Source: Promethearchaeota archaeon (GTDB lineage Archaea; Asgardarchaeota; Lokiarchaeia; Sigynarchaeales; SOKP01). From it: a stretch of DNA of 39,204 nt. The notes beneath the pieces are model-generated. The model was not told where the DNA came from and ran no database searches. It saw only the letters and a list, made by a program, of their open reading frames with translations. The DNA lies in assembly GCA_019057775.1 (NCBI GenBank), contig JAHLWT010000121.1:1-39204 (forward strand). Direction: 5' to 3'. The translations under genes were made by a program, and so were the position numbers. This document shows positions 17,461-26,239 of this stretch, one piece after another (position 1 is the stretch's first letter; each line of letters starts with the position of its first letter).

Positions 17461-18375
17461 TCATAACCTACGAAGATAGTCAGGTCGACGCATGTTTGGG
17501 TTTTTAATGCCTGTTTCAATTATTTTAAGAAATTCTTTTTTATCTCTCCCTAATTGTCCTTTCAAACTTAAATAATTTGATGCATGATTTGTGTTAAATA
17601 TACACTTCTGCAAATCATCAGATGTGTATTCTATCATCGTATATAATTCTTCTAAAATTTGAGTACTAGAACACGGTTGGAATTCTCCTGTTGATTTTTG
17701 TGTCCACAATTCAGTTCCTGGAGTAATACCTAATGTTAAAGGTGATATATACCAATTAATTGGAGTTGGTGGAGCCATCCTATTAATCAATTTAGCAGAT
17801 TCAATTGCATGTTTTCTACTTTTTTCAGGATCATTTCCTGCAAGTCCTAATAGGAAAATACCGGACCAAGAAATGCCTGCTTTATAGCATTTTTGAGCCG
17901 CAAGAGTAAACTCATCTTGTGTAGTTCCTTTTTTACAAGCTTTTAGAATCTCATTATCCCCACTTTCAACGCCCACGTAAACCATCGTAAATCCGCTATC
18001 TGCTAGTTTTTTTAAATCTACATCGGATTTTTTTATGATATCTTTGGCATGAGCATATGCACTAACTTTTTTGAGATTTGGATGAATTTTATAACAATAT
18101 TCGGTTAACTCAGTAAGAATCTCAGGCTTAACAACAAAAGCATTTCCATCTTCGAAAAATATTTTACGTACTTGATTTCCATAAAAAGCACCCGCTCTTT
18201 TAATATCTTTTTTGATTTCTTCGATATTTTTACGAATAGAGAACGTTTTTGATCTATACATAGAGCAGAATGTGCATTTATGAGTGCATCCATTCGTTAC
18301 TGCAATCAATAAAGCATTCCACTCAGAAGGAGGTCTAAATACGGGTTCTACCAAATTTCCAACTACATAATTCAT
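17461..18375 (-). CDS. Radical SAM enzyme (COG1032-like)
   Basis: The 304-residue protein has the radical SAM cluster motif C30-x3-C34-x2-C37 in TNGCTHKCTFCSMY, a FFEDGNAFV segment after it in the position of the SAM-binding motif, and VYVGVESGDNEIL later, as in the TIM-barrel core. The family name of its product is not readable: the PPSEWNALLIAVTNGC start resembles uncharacterised COG1032-type proteins. There is no B12-binding or auxiliary cluster domain that I can see. It would cleave S-adenosylmethionine to start a radical reaction. It is isolated between rpiA (convergent) and the protease gene (same strand). Confidence 0.85.
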   Translation of the reverse strand: MNYVVGNLVEPVFRPPSEWNALLIAVTNGCTHKCTFCSMYRSKTFSIRKNIEEIKKDIKRAGAFYGNQVRKIFFEDGNAFVVKPEILTELTEYCYKIHPNLKKVSAYAHAKDIIKKSDVDLKKLADSGFTMVYVGVESGDNEILKACKKGTTQDEFTLAAQKCYKAGISWSGIFLLGLAGNDPEKSRKHAIESAKLINRMAPPTPINWYISPLTLGITPGTELWTQKSTGEFQPCSSTQILEELYTMIEYTSDDLQKCIFNTNHASNYLSLKGQLGRDKKEFLKIIETGIKNPNMRRPDYLRRL

Positions 18376-18470
18376 AGTTTCTTCTATTTATATAATGATT
18401 TCTTTTCAACTTTAACTTTTACATTTAAATTTTTAATTCAAAGGGATATTTTCTATATTCTTTTTGATTT

Positions 18471-21400
18471 TTAAAATAGTCCTTCGACTGACTCTCCACA
18501 ATGTGAACAGAATTTTTTTGGAGTTTTTATTCCTTTTCCACAAAATGGACAATAGAGGGCATAGTCTTCTTCCATTATGGGAGTAATATAACCATTATCT
18601 TCTTCTGTCCTATAATATGGCTGATATTGATAATCACTATAAGGAGTAGGAGTATATGTGATTCCTCTAGTTTTTCTTCTTCTTATAAAATATATTGAAA
18701 GACTACTAATCGCAAGTAAACCAATTACTGAAAAAATAACTATCATCGTTAAATCTAAAGCCGAGCCTGAGATCGATAATATAATAATAAATTCTTCTGA
18801 TGAGCCTTCACTATCATAGACAGAAATGATAAGAACACCTAAGTAGCCTTCTTTAGTGGAATCATTATATCCAGAGGCGGTTGATATTGTTTTTGTACCA
18901 GAAATGGATCTATACGACATAGATGAGGGAATCGTAAAGCTTCCTTCATACATATCTGAGCTTAATTGATATTCTAATTCAGAAACGACAAAAGAACTTG
19001 GGGAAATAAGTATAAGGTACCCATCTTCCGATACTGAGCTTATTATGAGATTTACAAAAACTCTCATAGAACTGTTACTATCTTCATAATTAACTGTATC
19101 TCTTGCATCAATTCTAAAATTAAAAGTCGTACTTTGAGAAGTTGAATAAACTAAAGAACCGTCATCGGTTTCTGTGTCTTCAAATAAAATATCAGAATTT
19201 CCTCCATAATTAAAAAATGAGTTATTTTCAACAATTTCTGGGGGCTTATTTACAATTTTAAACAGATATCTTGGAGAATTTGGAACGATATAATTTGAAT
19301 TTTCTGGAATTATGTAAAAAATTGCGTAACCCGATGGATCTGTTATAGCTGGATCGAAGTTAGCTGAATAATAATTGGATGAACTATTACTCAACGTGAG
19401 AGTTTTATTAACTGATGTTTTAGTATTGAAAAAAGAATATGAATATATCGATAAGAAGGTATCTATATCTTCGTATGAGTCTTTATCTAATTCGGCTATT
19501 ATATTTGTAGAGTTATTTATTGATCTTGAAATTTTTGCATTATCAGTTAACAGACTGCTTATTTTTGGAATTTGATCTCTATCATAATATAGGATTTTAA
19601 TCATTTTTACAAAACTCTGTGAGTTTTTAGTAAGATTTACTATTATTGAAAAAGGTGAGTAACTCGGATATGGTAAATCGAAGGAGTTATTAAAGTATAT
19701 TCCCGCATCTGTAAAGGTCGTATTTAATCTCACTAGATTGGAGAATGGTGCATTTACTATTTTTACACTTAACGAATCATAATCAGCAGTAGTAATAGGG
19801 GAATCTGTAGTTTGATTTTTTAAATACAATGAAAGATCAATTTTAGAGTTAGAAACTCGTTCATGTTTTAATTGAATATTCATAGATACTTGTTCAGTGG
19901 GTAAGAAATAATCTACAATATTTTTCAAAAGGTTAGAGTGATCATTTGTATATGTCGATGATGTATATTCATTAAAAATCCAATATAAATCCCCAAAAGC
20001 AAGAAAACGACCTCTTCCTTGTGATGTTCCGTTATACATAGCAACTACCGTTTGATTATTTAATGCTGCAATAGATTCAGCTTGATTTGAAACAGTAAAA
20101 CTATTTCCTAAAAACCATTTAAATTTATTCACATTTTCAAAAATTTTGGAATTATTAAACTCATAAACACTCTGGGAATCTAAATCTACTCCTACTCCGA
20201 CCCACTCCGCATCCATTATATTTTCTTCATTAATTTCAATATCAATAGCCAATTCCTTGAATAGGTAATTGACATTTTCTACAACCATATCCTGATATCT
20301 GGTACCTAAAAATAAAATATTCCCTCCATTTTCAAAATAGTTTACAAGATTATCTATTTCTAATGGACTATATGGCAATATGGGACTTTGTAGGATTATA
20401 AGATCATATTGTGCTAATCTCTCTTCTGTTAGGATTGAATTATTGTAATCAGTATTATAATCTGGAGTCCAATATTCCATAAGATAATCTACTGATAAAT
20501 TCCAATTAACTAAGTCAGATATAGCTTCATAGAAGCCCATTTGATAAAAAGATTTACTCGGAAACCAGTCATTTAATCCGTGATAAGACTCCATTAAAAC
20601 TTTATATTCAGGTAATCGTATTTCTAGGGTAATATCAACAGTATCATAGACTTGACCGTCTTTCGTTAGATTAAGTTGAAAGCTTCTATTATCAGGAACA
20701 GCTGTGTTATGTATTTGAATGTCAATCTCTACGAAACCAATCCCGGAGTCTGTAAATACAATACTTGTTTTATCCAGTAAAATTGAAACTCCTGGGATAT
20801 TATTTGGAAGATCAATATTAAAAGTATTGCTCTTACCTGAAAGAATTGTTAAATCGAATTTTTGATGATCACTAGGAAAGTTCAACAAATCAAAGGGTTT
20901 AATGGGTAGATCATCTGGATAAATTTTTGCAATATCGTTGATATCCACTAATAAATTATTTAAATAGTCTATTGAAGCACTTATATTTATTAACCCCGCT
21001 CCAGATTTAAGGTAATCATCCTCTTCTTCATTTGAAAGTCTTCTTGCTCCTTCTAATAAAGCAATTCTCGCAGTTTCTGGAGTTATTGATGGAAAAGCTT
21101 GTTTTAAAATAGCTAATGCTCCCGAAACAACAGGAGCTGCCATACTAGTCCCACTTAATGGGATGTAATCCGCATCACCAGAAAAATCGAAATAATCTCC
21201 TTTGTAGCGTTTTTCTTTTGAAATTGATGATTGAGGCGCATCAGCAGAAATGATATTTACTCCCGGAGCTACGACATCTGGAAATCCAATGTAACCAAAA
21301 GTGGGTCCCCAACTACTAAAAGAAGCCAGTTCATCATCTTTATCTGTTGCTCCCACGGAGATGACATCAATCCCTGTAGCAGGTGTAGAACCCGTAAAAT

Positions 21401-22451
21401 AGTCTGGACCAGAATTACCCGCTGCTGCCACAAACATAACACCATAATTATTTTTTGCCGATGATATTGCTTGTGTAATAGGATCTGAAATGGAAGCATC
21501 ACCGCCACCAAAACTCATAGAAATAATATCAGCACCGGCTCCATCCGAATCTGTAGGTTTTGCACTCCATTCTATCGCATTTATTATATCTCCTTCTTCT
21601 AATCCACTTTCATTTCCAGCTCTAGCATTAATAATTAAAGCTCCAGGAGCTATTCCTCTGTATTCTTCTCCAGAAGATCCACTCCCATCACCACCAATTA
21701 TTCCTGCAACATGAGTGCCATGCCCAACATTATCATCGTAATTTTGTATGCTTTCATTAAAAACAAAGTTACGGTTTTCTATCACATTCAAAGCAGGGTG
21801 ATCATAGACTCCCGTATCGATTACAGCAACCCTTACTCCAGATCCATCATAGGATAAATTTTCCGCCCCTATAGCTGAAAGCCACCAATTAGAATAAAAA
21901 TCTTGATCTAAAGCATTAAATTCAAAATCTTCTTCAGATATGTAAGGACTGTTATAAATTTGCGATTTATAAACGGATTTTATTGATTCCGCTTCTTCTA
22001 ATGACTTTTCATTAACAATTAATTGATTTGGATTAAGTTTTAAATAAATAGCAGGTATAATATCATAGTTCGCTAAGATTTCATAGTCTTCAATAATAGA
22101 GTCGATAATACTAACTCTTTCTTGTTTGGTTGTGTCAGATTGGAAGAGAATTATGACTTTAATATTTGCTTGAGTCATTTTATCGAAAGATTTTGTTCCT
22201 GATAAATATTCTTTAAGTTTTTCATCAAAGACAGAACCTTCATTTTCTACATGGATGTTTAAATCAAGATTGTCAGAATTAATTTTGTTAGTAAATAATG
22301 AGGATATCTGATCTACATTTATTTCTTCATTTGGATTTAGATCATGATTGATAGGACTAAGATTTGCTAATCCCAAGAAAGGGATTAGAAAAAAGGTGAT
22401 AAGAAGGATTAAAAGAATAAAAGAATTATAATACGTCTTTGACTTTCTCAT
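18471..22451 (-). CDS. Membrane-anchored subtilase (S8) with site-1-protease-like layout and cytosolic zinc-ribbon tail
   Basis: The product is a large surface protease of 1326 residues. It starts with a signal peptide (MRKSKTYY then a long hydrophobic run). Residues about 95-165 resemble an I9 inhibitor propeptide. The peptidase domain has Asp212 in VIDTG, His244 in GHGTH, Asn346 in AAGNSG and Ser436 in GTSMA. Residues about 616-851 form an alpha/beta domain like the GATase-type module after the catalytic domain of eukaryotic site-1 protease. Beta-rich repeats follow, then a helix at 1236-1255, a basic stop RRRK, and a cytosolic tail ending in a Cys4 zinc ribbon (CPFC at 1301, CSHC at 1315). 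I start at ATG 22451: a TTTTTATA box is centred 28 nt before it, which a GTG start at 22472 would overlap. Confidence 0.9.
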   Translation of the reverse strand: MRKSKTYYNSFILLILLITFFLIPFLGLANLSPINHDLNPNEEINVDQISSLFTNKINSDNLDLNIHVENEGSVFDEKLKEYLSGTKSFDKMTQANIKVIILFQSDTTKQERVSIIDSIIEDYEILANYDIIPAIYLKLNPNQLIVNEKSLEEAESIKSVYKSQIYNSPYISEEDFEFNALDQDFYSNWWLSAIGAENLSYDGSGVRVAVIDTGVYDHPALNVIENRNFVFNESIQNYDDNVGHGTHVAGIIGGDGSGSSGEEYRGIAPGALIINARAGNESGLEEGDIINAIEWSAKPTDSDGAGADIISMSFGGGDASISDPITQAISSAKNNYGVMFVAAAGNSGPDYFTGSTPATGIDVISVGATDKDDELASFSSWGPTFGYIGFPDVVAPGVNIISADAPQSSISKEKRYKGDYFDFSGDADYIPLSGTSMAAPVVSGALAILKQAFPSITPETARIALLEGARRLSNEEEDDYLKSGAGLINISASIDYLNNLLVDINDIAKIYPDDLPIKPFDLLNFPSDHQKFDLTILSGKSNTFNIDLPNNIPGVSILLDKTSIVFTDSGIGFVEIDIQIHNTAVPDNRSFQLNLTKDGQVYDTVDITLEIRLPEYKVLMESYHGLNDWFPSKSFYQMGFYEAISDLVNWNLSVDYLMEYWTPDYNTDYNNSILTEERLAQYDLIILQSPILPYSPLEIDNLVNYFENGGNILFLGTRYQDMVVENVNYLFKELAIDIEINEENIMDAEWVGVGVDLDSQSVYEFNNSKIFENVNKFKWFLGNSFTVSNQAESIAALNNQTVVAMYNGTSQGRGRFLAFGDLYWIFNEYTSSTYTNDHSNLLKNIVDYFLPTEQVSMNIQLKHERVSNSKIDLSLYLKNQTTDSPITTADYDSLSVKIVNAPFSNLVRLNTTFTDAGIYFNNSFDLPYPSYSPFSIIVNLTKNSQSFVKMIKILYYDRDQIPKISSLLTDNAKISRSINNSTNIIAELDKDSYEDIDTFLSIYSYSFFNTKTSVNKTLTLSNSSSNYYSANFDPAITDPSGYAIFYIIPENSNYIVPNSPRYLFKIVNKPPEIVENNSFFNYGGNSDILFEDTETDDGSLVYSTSQSTTFNFRIDARDTVNYEDSNSSMRVFVNLIISSVSEDGYLILISPSSFVVSELEYQLSSDMYEGSFTIPSSMSYRSISGTKTISTASGYNDSTKEGYLGVLIISVYDSEGSSEEFIIILSISGSALDLTMIVIFSVIGLLAISSLSIYFIRRRKTRGITYTPTPYSDYQYQPYYRTEEDNGYITPIMEEDYALYCPFCGKGIKTPKKFCSHCGESVEGLF

Positions 22452-22473
22452 AGATCTATGAAATAAGAACACC

Positions 22474-22483
22474 TATAAAAACC
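22474..22483 (-). promoter_or_regulatory. TATA-like box of the subtilase gene
   Basis: The minus-strand TTTTTATA lies about 28 nt before the ATG at 22451, which fits a leaderless transcript. The 22452-22565 interval is a divergent promoter region shared with the GTPase gene and is almost pure A+T. Confidence 0.4.
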
Positions 22484-22565
22484 TAAATATTATATTAAAA
22501 AAAAATTTTATAACTTGTATAATATATATTTTTACGAGTAAATTTCTAAGATCCTATATAATATT

Positions 22566-23093
22566 ATGACTAAATATAGTTTTAAAGTGCTTCTCTTAGG
22601 GGCTCCCGCAGTAGGAAAAACTAGTATATTACATCGCTTTGTAAAGAACTTATTCTCTTATGATTATATCACTTCAATAGGTATTAATTATTTAACTAAA
22701 GAAATAAAATTAGAGCCAAAAAATGTTGCTAAACTTGTTATATGGGATATAGCAGGTCAAGAAAAATTTAGATTTCTACGTAAAGAATTTTATTCGGGTG
22801 CTAATGGTGCTTTAATAATATTTGATCTCACTCGGGTTAAAACATACGAAGCTATTGACGAATGGCTTTCAGAAATGTTTGAAATATTAAAAAAAGATAT
22901 ACCTATTGTGATTATTGGAAATAAATTAGATTTAATAAAAGAGATTAACCATCCGATTGATGATGAGGTAGTAAAAGATTATGCGGAAAAAAAAAATAGC
23001 ATATTTATAGAAACTTCAGCCAAAACAGGTGAGAATGTTGAAAATGCCTTTAAAAAACTTGCACTCCTCATGATAAAATACACATCTAAATGA
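22566..23093 (+). CDS. Ras/Rab-like small GTPase
   Basis: The 175-residue protein has all five G motifs: G1 GAPAVGKTS (12-20), G2 Thr36 in ITSIGIN, G3 WDIAGQE (60-66), G4 GNKLDL and G5 ETSAK. The Ala-Gly-Gln-Glu of switch II contains the catalytic Gln of Ras/Rab/Arf. The RRF-type linker after switch II (KFRFLRKEFYSGANGALIIFDL) is Rab/Ras-like rather than Arf-like. The C-terminus ends KYTSK with no cysteine, so it is not lipid-anchored by the usual prenylation box. These proteins are abundant in Asgard archaea. The gene is divergent from the subtilase and followed by the TA pair on the other strand; no GAP or exchange factor is nearby. Confidence 0.93.
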   Translation: MTKYSFKVLLLGAPAVGKTSILHRFVKNLFSYDYITSIGINYLTKEIKLEPKNVAKLVIWDIAGQEKFRFLRKEFYSGANGALIIFDLTRVKTYEAIDEWLSEMFEILKKDIPIVIIGNKLDLIKEINHPIDDEVVKDYAEKKNSIFIETSAKTGENVENAFKKLALLMIKYTSK

Positions 23094-23135
23094 CATTTTA
23101 TCATTTGATAATGTTAATTTTCAAACTTAATTTAA

Positions 23136-23636
23136 TTAAAGTTCAATTTCTTTTAGAAACATTGTAATAACTTCGCTTGAAAGATAAAAGTTCTTTTTAA
23201 TCAAAATATCAAGATTATCTAATAAGTCTCCCCTTGTTTTGATTCCTCTTTTTTTTGTAAGAAGTAGAATTCCTAAAGTTCCTAAAGTTTGAATTTTAAA
23301 AACTCTTGCGATGGAACTGCCTTTTTTCTCATCAATTAATAATAAAGGATTTTCAATTTCAAAACATAAGTTGATTGCTTCTTTTTCACCTTTCCCGAGG
23401 TTTAAATCAGCAATTTTAAAGTTTTTTAATTTTTTGACAATAATTAAACCATCCTTTATGGCTTCTTTTAATAATTTAACCTGTCCCTCCTGTTTTTTAG
23501 CTTTTGCTATTAATTCTTCATAAACTGCTTCAGGGATAATTATTTCTTTAAAGAGCTTTTTAAGTAAATTTAGCTCTTTCTTCTTTATAAATGCAATCAG
23601 TGGGGAGCTATTAGAAATGTAAGAAAAGTCTGTCAT
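23136..23636 (-). CDS. PIN-like toxin of the DUF3368 family
   Basis: The 166-residue protein has the DUF3368 pattern: NSSPLIAFIKK at the start with the first acidic/Ser site, IIPEAVYEELI, GKGEKEAINLCFE with the central Glu, LLIDEKKGSSIA with the next Asp, and TLGTLGILLLTKKRGI. DUF3368 proteins are PIN-domain RNases that act as toxins. The gene begins within the stop of the antitoxin gene (4-nt ATGA overlap), the usual coupling of such modules. No signal or membrane part is present. Confidence 0.85.
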   Translation of the reverse strand: MTDFSYISNSSPLIAFIKKKELNLLKKLFKEIIIPEAVYEELIAKAKKQEGQVKLLKEAIKDGLIIVKKLKNFKIADLNLGKGEKEAINLCFEIENPLLLIDEKKGSSIARVFKIQTLGTLGILLLTKKRGIKTRGDLLDNLDILIKKNFYLSSEVITMFLKEIEL

Positions 23637-23938
23637 AATTTATCCACAGTTTCTAAATCATTAATGAGATCAGCAGTATCGTAATTTAAGGGAATTTTTT
23701 TTTCTGCTAATTTCTCTAAAAACTCCCAAATGCTTAGTGAACTTATTTCGGCGGCTCTTCCCAATGACACTTCTCCATCTTGATATAGTTTTAAAGCAAA
23801 TTCTTCTTTCCACTGAATAATACTCTTGTCCAATAATCTTCTTATTACACTGGACTTATCTAATTTTTCAATTTCAGCGATCTCCTCTATTTGTTTAGCC
23901 ATTTCATCTGGCAATCGAGTAGTCAAAGTTTTTCCCAT
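23633..23938 (-). CDS. Antitoxin: ribbon-helix-helix fused to UPF0175
   Basis: Residues 1-50 form a ribbon-helix-helix DNA-binding unit (TLTTRLPDEMAKQIEEIA and SSVIRRLLDKSI). Residues about 55-101 match UPF0175: YQDGEVSLGRAAEISSLSIWEFLEKLAE and KIPLNYDTADLINDLE. UPF0175 proteins are encoded next to DUF3368 toxins, and here an RHH front is fused to it. The GGAG element 7 nt before the ATG supports the start. The upstream DNA at 23959-23993 holds a palindrome and direct repeats that could be its operator. Confidence 0.87.
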   Translation of the reverse strand: MGKTLTTRLPDEMAKQIEEIAEIEKLDKSSVIRRLLDKSIIQWKEEFALKLYQDGEVSLGRAAEISSLSIWEFLEKLAEKKIPLNYDTADLINDLETVDKL

Positions 23939-23958
23939 TTAAATCTCCTGTATTAAAA

Positions 23959-23993
23959 TTAATATATTAAATACAATAAAATAAATACAATAA
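23959..23993 (-). promoter_or_regulatory. Possible operator of the DUF3368 module (palindrome plus direct repeats)
   Basis: TTAATATATTAA is a 12-bp palindrome at 23959-23970. TAAATACAATAA occurs twice, at 23968-23979 and 23982-23993, 14 bp apart. They lie 21-55 nt before the antitoxin ATG, where an RHH protein would bind to repress its own operon. The region is nearly all A+T, so chance is a real alternative. The rest of 23994-24137 shows no gene or site I can support. Confidence 0.35.
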
Positions 23994-24137
23994 GAATATT
24001 TAACTTTTACTTGCTTTAATAACAAAAGCACCTTCATTAATGAGCTTCTTAATGTTTGTGAGCTTGTTTTCAGAAATCTGATTAATAATAATAATTCTAT
24101 AGAAATTAAAAATAAGTATTCCCTCAATTAGAAAGTA

Positions 24138-25280
24138 TTATTCCTTTGATAATTGATAAGTTTTACCCGTTTTAAGAAACGCTTTGAAGTTTTCTGGTCT
24201 GCAATTGGGAGGAACTTCACAACCAGATGCTAAGATATGCCCTCCATCAACCCCAAGTTTGTCAATAAGTTTTTTAACGTAATCTTCGACTTGTTTTGGT
24301 GTTCCTATAGAAAATAGAGAAGCGCTTACATCACTCATGAGACATAAATGATCTTTAAGGATTTCTTTAGCTCTAAATATATCCGTAAGTCCATCAAGGT
24401 CAATGATACATGAAGCTCTTGGTAGTTCCTTAAAATATGGAATATTCAAATCCCAACATTGATCAAGATGAAGCCAAGTTACAATTCCTTCATCGTATAA
24501 ACTTTCTACTATTCTTTTAGTATAGGGCCACCAGAATCGTTCAAAAATTTTCAGGGGATAAATAGCACCTTCTGCTCTCTCTTCAGGTATAAAAACCACA
24601 TTGCCACCATTATTTTTACATTGTACTATAACAGCTTTTATAAGTTCATCTGTCATTATATTGAGTGCGGCATCAACCAACTCAGGTCTGTAATAGAGAT
24701 CTTGTGTGAATTTAATCATTGACCGATTTAACGAAAGAGTGAAAAAGGGGTGTACCCGATTGGCCCCTGCTCGCATACCAATTTTTCTTTTTACTATCCA
24801 TTCTTGACCACCTTTCAACGCAAGTTCAAAGAATTGTTTTCTAGCCTTATCTACATCTTCGGGTGTCCAGTCACTAATGCGATAGATATACTCATTTGAG
24901 ACAAATTTATACCAACCAATATCAGCAACAGTTTTATAATCTTCTAATTTCATCCATTCTCCTTCGTCAAACTGCCCGAAATAATTCGGGCCATCAGGCA
25001 ATTCTTGTCCTGGTGCTTTAAATTTAAATCCTCCTAGAATATATCCTGATTTATAAAGGGGTAATGTGGTGTATCCATCCCATCCTCCAAACTCATCAAA
25101 AAATTTAAGCATTGCATCAAGACCTTTAATTGGTTCTTTATGCATTTCCGCTGATGATAATCCATAATATGCTGCAGGTAGATCCATCCCTACAATAGGG
25201 GCAATTGGCACCCGGTCTGGTTCTTCAAGATTTATTGCGGCAGTCATTCTTTCTTGTGGAGTCATGTATTCTTCTTTCAT
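24138..25280 (-). CDS. UroD-family corrinoid:acceptor methyltransferase (MtaA/MtbA-like)
   Basis: The 380-residue protein has the uroporphyrinogen-decarboxylase (URO-D) barrel of the MtaA/MtbA group: MTPQERMTAAINLEEPDRVPIAP near the start, WLHLDQC with a likely zinc His, SDVSASLFSIGTPKQVEDYV, and GHILASGCEVPPNCRPENF with the ligand Cys. These enzymes move a methyl group between a corrinoid protein and a thiol such as coenzyme M, or work in demethylation of methyl compounds. It is not the haem enzyme HemE: the PxRxPVW motif is missing. The gene lies 2 nt downstream of the corrinoid protein gene, so they form an operon. No substrate-specific MtxB-type enzyme is nearby. Confidence 0.87.
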   Translation of the reverse strand: MKEEYMTPQERMTAAINLEEPDRVPIAPIVGMDLPAAYYGLSSAEMHKEPIKGLDAMLKFFDEFGGWDGYTTLPLYKSGYILGGFKFKAPGQELPDGPNYFGQFDEGEWMKLEDYKTVADIGWYKFVSNEYIYRISDWTPEDVDKARKQFFELALKGGQEWIVKRKIGMRAGANRVHPFFTLSLNRSMIKFTQDLYYRPELVDAALNIMTDELIKAVIVQCKNNGGNVVFIPEERAEGAIYPLKIFERFWWPYTKRIVESLYDEGIVTWLHLDQCWDLNIPYFKELPRASCIIDLDGLTDIFRAKEILKDHLCLMSDVSASLFSIGTPKQVEDYVKKLIDKLGVDGGHILASGCEVPPNCRPENFKAFLKTGKTYQLSKE

Positions 25281-25282
25281 TT

Positions 25283-25945
25283 TTAAATTCCTCCTCGTGC
25301 TTTAATTACAACTCTTGCTTTAATTAATTCCAAGCAATATTGGACACCTTCCATGGCATCTATCGTTTGAAAATCTGCTCCTATGTAATCTTTCACCAGT
25401 GGGGTAGTGATCCCTCCACCTACCAATATCTTCAATTTTTCGCGTAATCCAGCTTCTTTCAATTTATCAATTACCTCTTTCATTGGATCAAATGTTATGG
25501 TAAGAAGAGATGAAAACCCAAGAAAATCGGGTTGAACTTCTTTTACTTTCTCAACTATAATATCTGGATTGACATCTACACCTAAATCATAAATCTTAAA
25601 TCCTTCTAATTTAAGAAGAGTTGCTAGGATATTTTTACCTAAATCATGAATATCTCCTTGAATTGTAACAAGTATTATTTTACCTTTAATATCTCCCTCT
25701 GCTATTTTTTCAGCTAAATAAGGTTCGATTAGTTCCATTGCTTCTTTAAAAAGCTCGCCTGAGAGCATTAATTCCGCAAGAAAATATTCTTTCTTTTTAT
25801 ATTTCTCACCAACCAGAGCCATACCTTCCTTACATTCCTTGATTATCCTCATTGGTTCTTCTCCTTGAATGAGGCGCTCCTTTACTTCAGATAATACTTT
25901 ATCGTGTTCAAGCTCAATTAGATTTTTTGTTAGAAGTGATGACAT
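25283..25945 (-). CDS. Corrinoid protein (MtbC/MtaC-like, cobalamin-binding)
   Basis: The 220-residue product has an N-terminal helical cap (about 1-85, with FLAELMLSGELFKEAM) and a C-terminal B12-binding Rossmann domain with DIHDLGKNI, whose His coordinates cobalt from below, then FKIYDLGVD, FSSLLTITF and LVGGG. It carries the methyl group between two methyltransferases. I start at ATG 25945 (MSSLLTKNLIE): a TTTAAATA box at 25969-25976 is centred about 28 nt before it, implying a leaderless transcript, whereas the further in-frame ATG at 25987 lies upstream of that box. Confidence 0.9.
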   Translation of the reverse strand: MSSLLTKNLIELEHDKVLSEVKERLIQGEEPMRIIKECKEGMALVGEKYKKKEYFLAELMLSGELFKEAMELIEPYLAEKIAEGDIKGKIILVTIQGDIHDLGKNILATLLKLEGFKIYDLGVDVNPDIIVEKVKEVQPDFLGFSSLLTITFDPMKEVIDKLKEAGLREKLKILVGGGITTPLVKDYIGADFQTIDAMEGVQYCLELIKARVVIKARGGI

Positions 25946-25968
25946 GATTGCTAATAAATGAATGAAGT

Positions 25969-25976
25969 TATTTAAA
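25969..25976 (-). promoter_or_regulatory. TATA box of the corrinoid/methyltransferase operon
   Basis: TTTAAATA on the minus strand, preceded by GG, is centred about 28 nt before the corrinoid ATG. The spacing predicts transcription beginning at the start codon. Confidence 0.55.
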
Positions 25977-26239
25977 CCTAATTTCATTGCCAGATATAAT
26001 TAATTCACTAATTGAAGCTAGTTTGATAAGAAAATTTCTAAATGTTTACCCTTTCACTGTTTGGAAGCAATTCCTGTTTGAAGAACGCGATTCCGATGTG
26101 ATTATCATTTAAAAAATTAAAAGGCTGAAACTCCCCTATTGAACACATTAAAGGCCGTAAAATAGTTTCTAAAGTAGATAATGGGAGAGAGAAATAATAT
26201 AGAGATATATCATAAATTTAATTAAGCTAGTAATTGGAT

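Noticed and set aside
23939..24127. Leu/Ile-rich 62-codon frame on the minus strand
   Set aside because: It looks like translated AT-rich DNA, and it overlaps the promoter region of the antitoxin.
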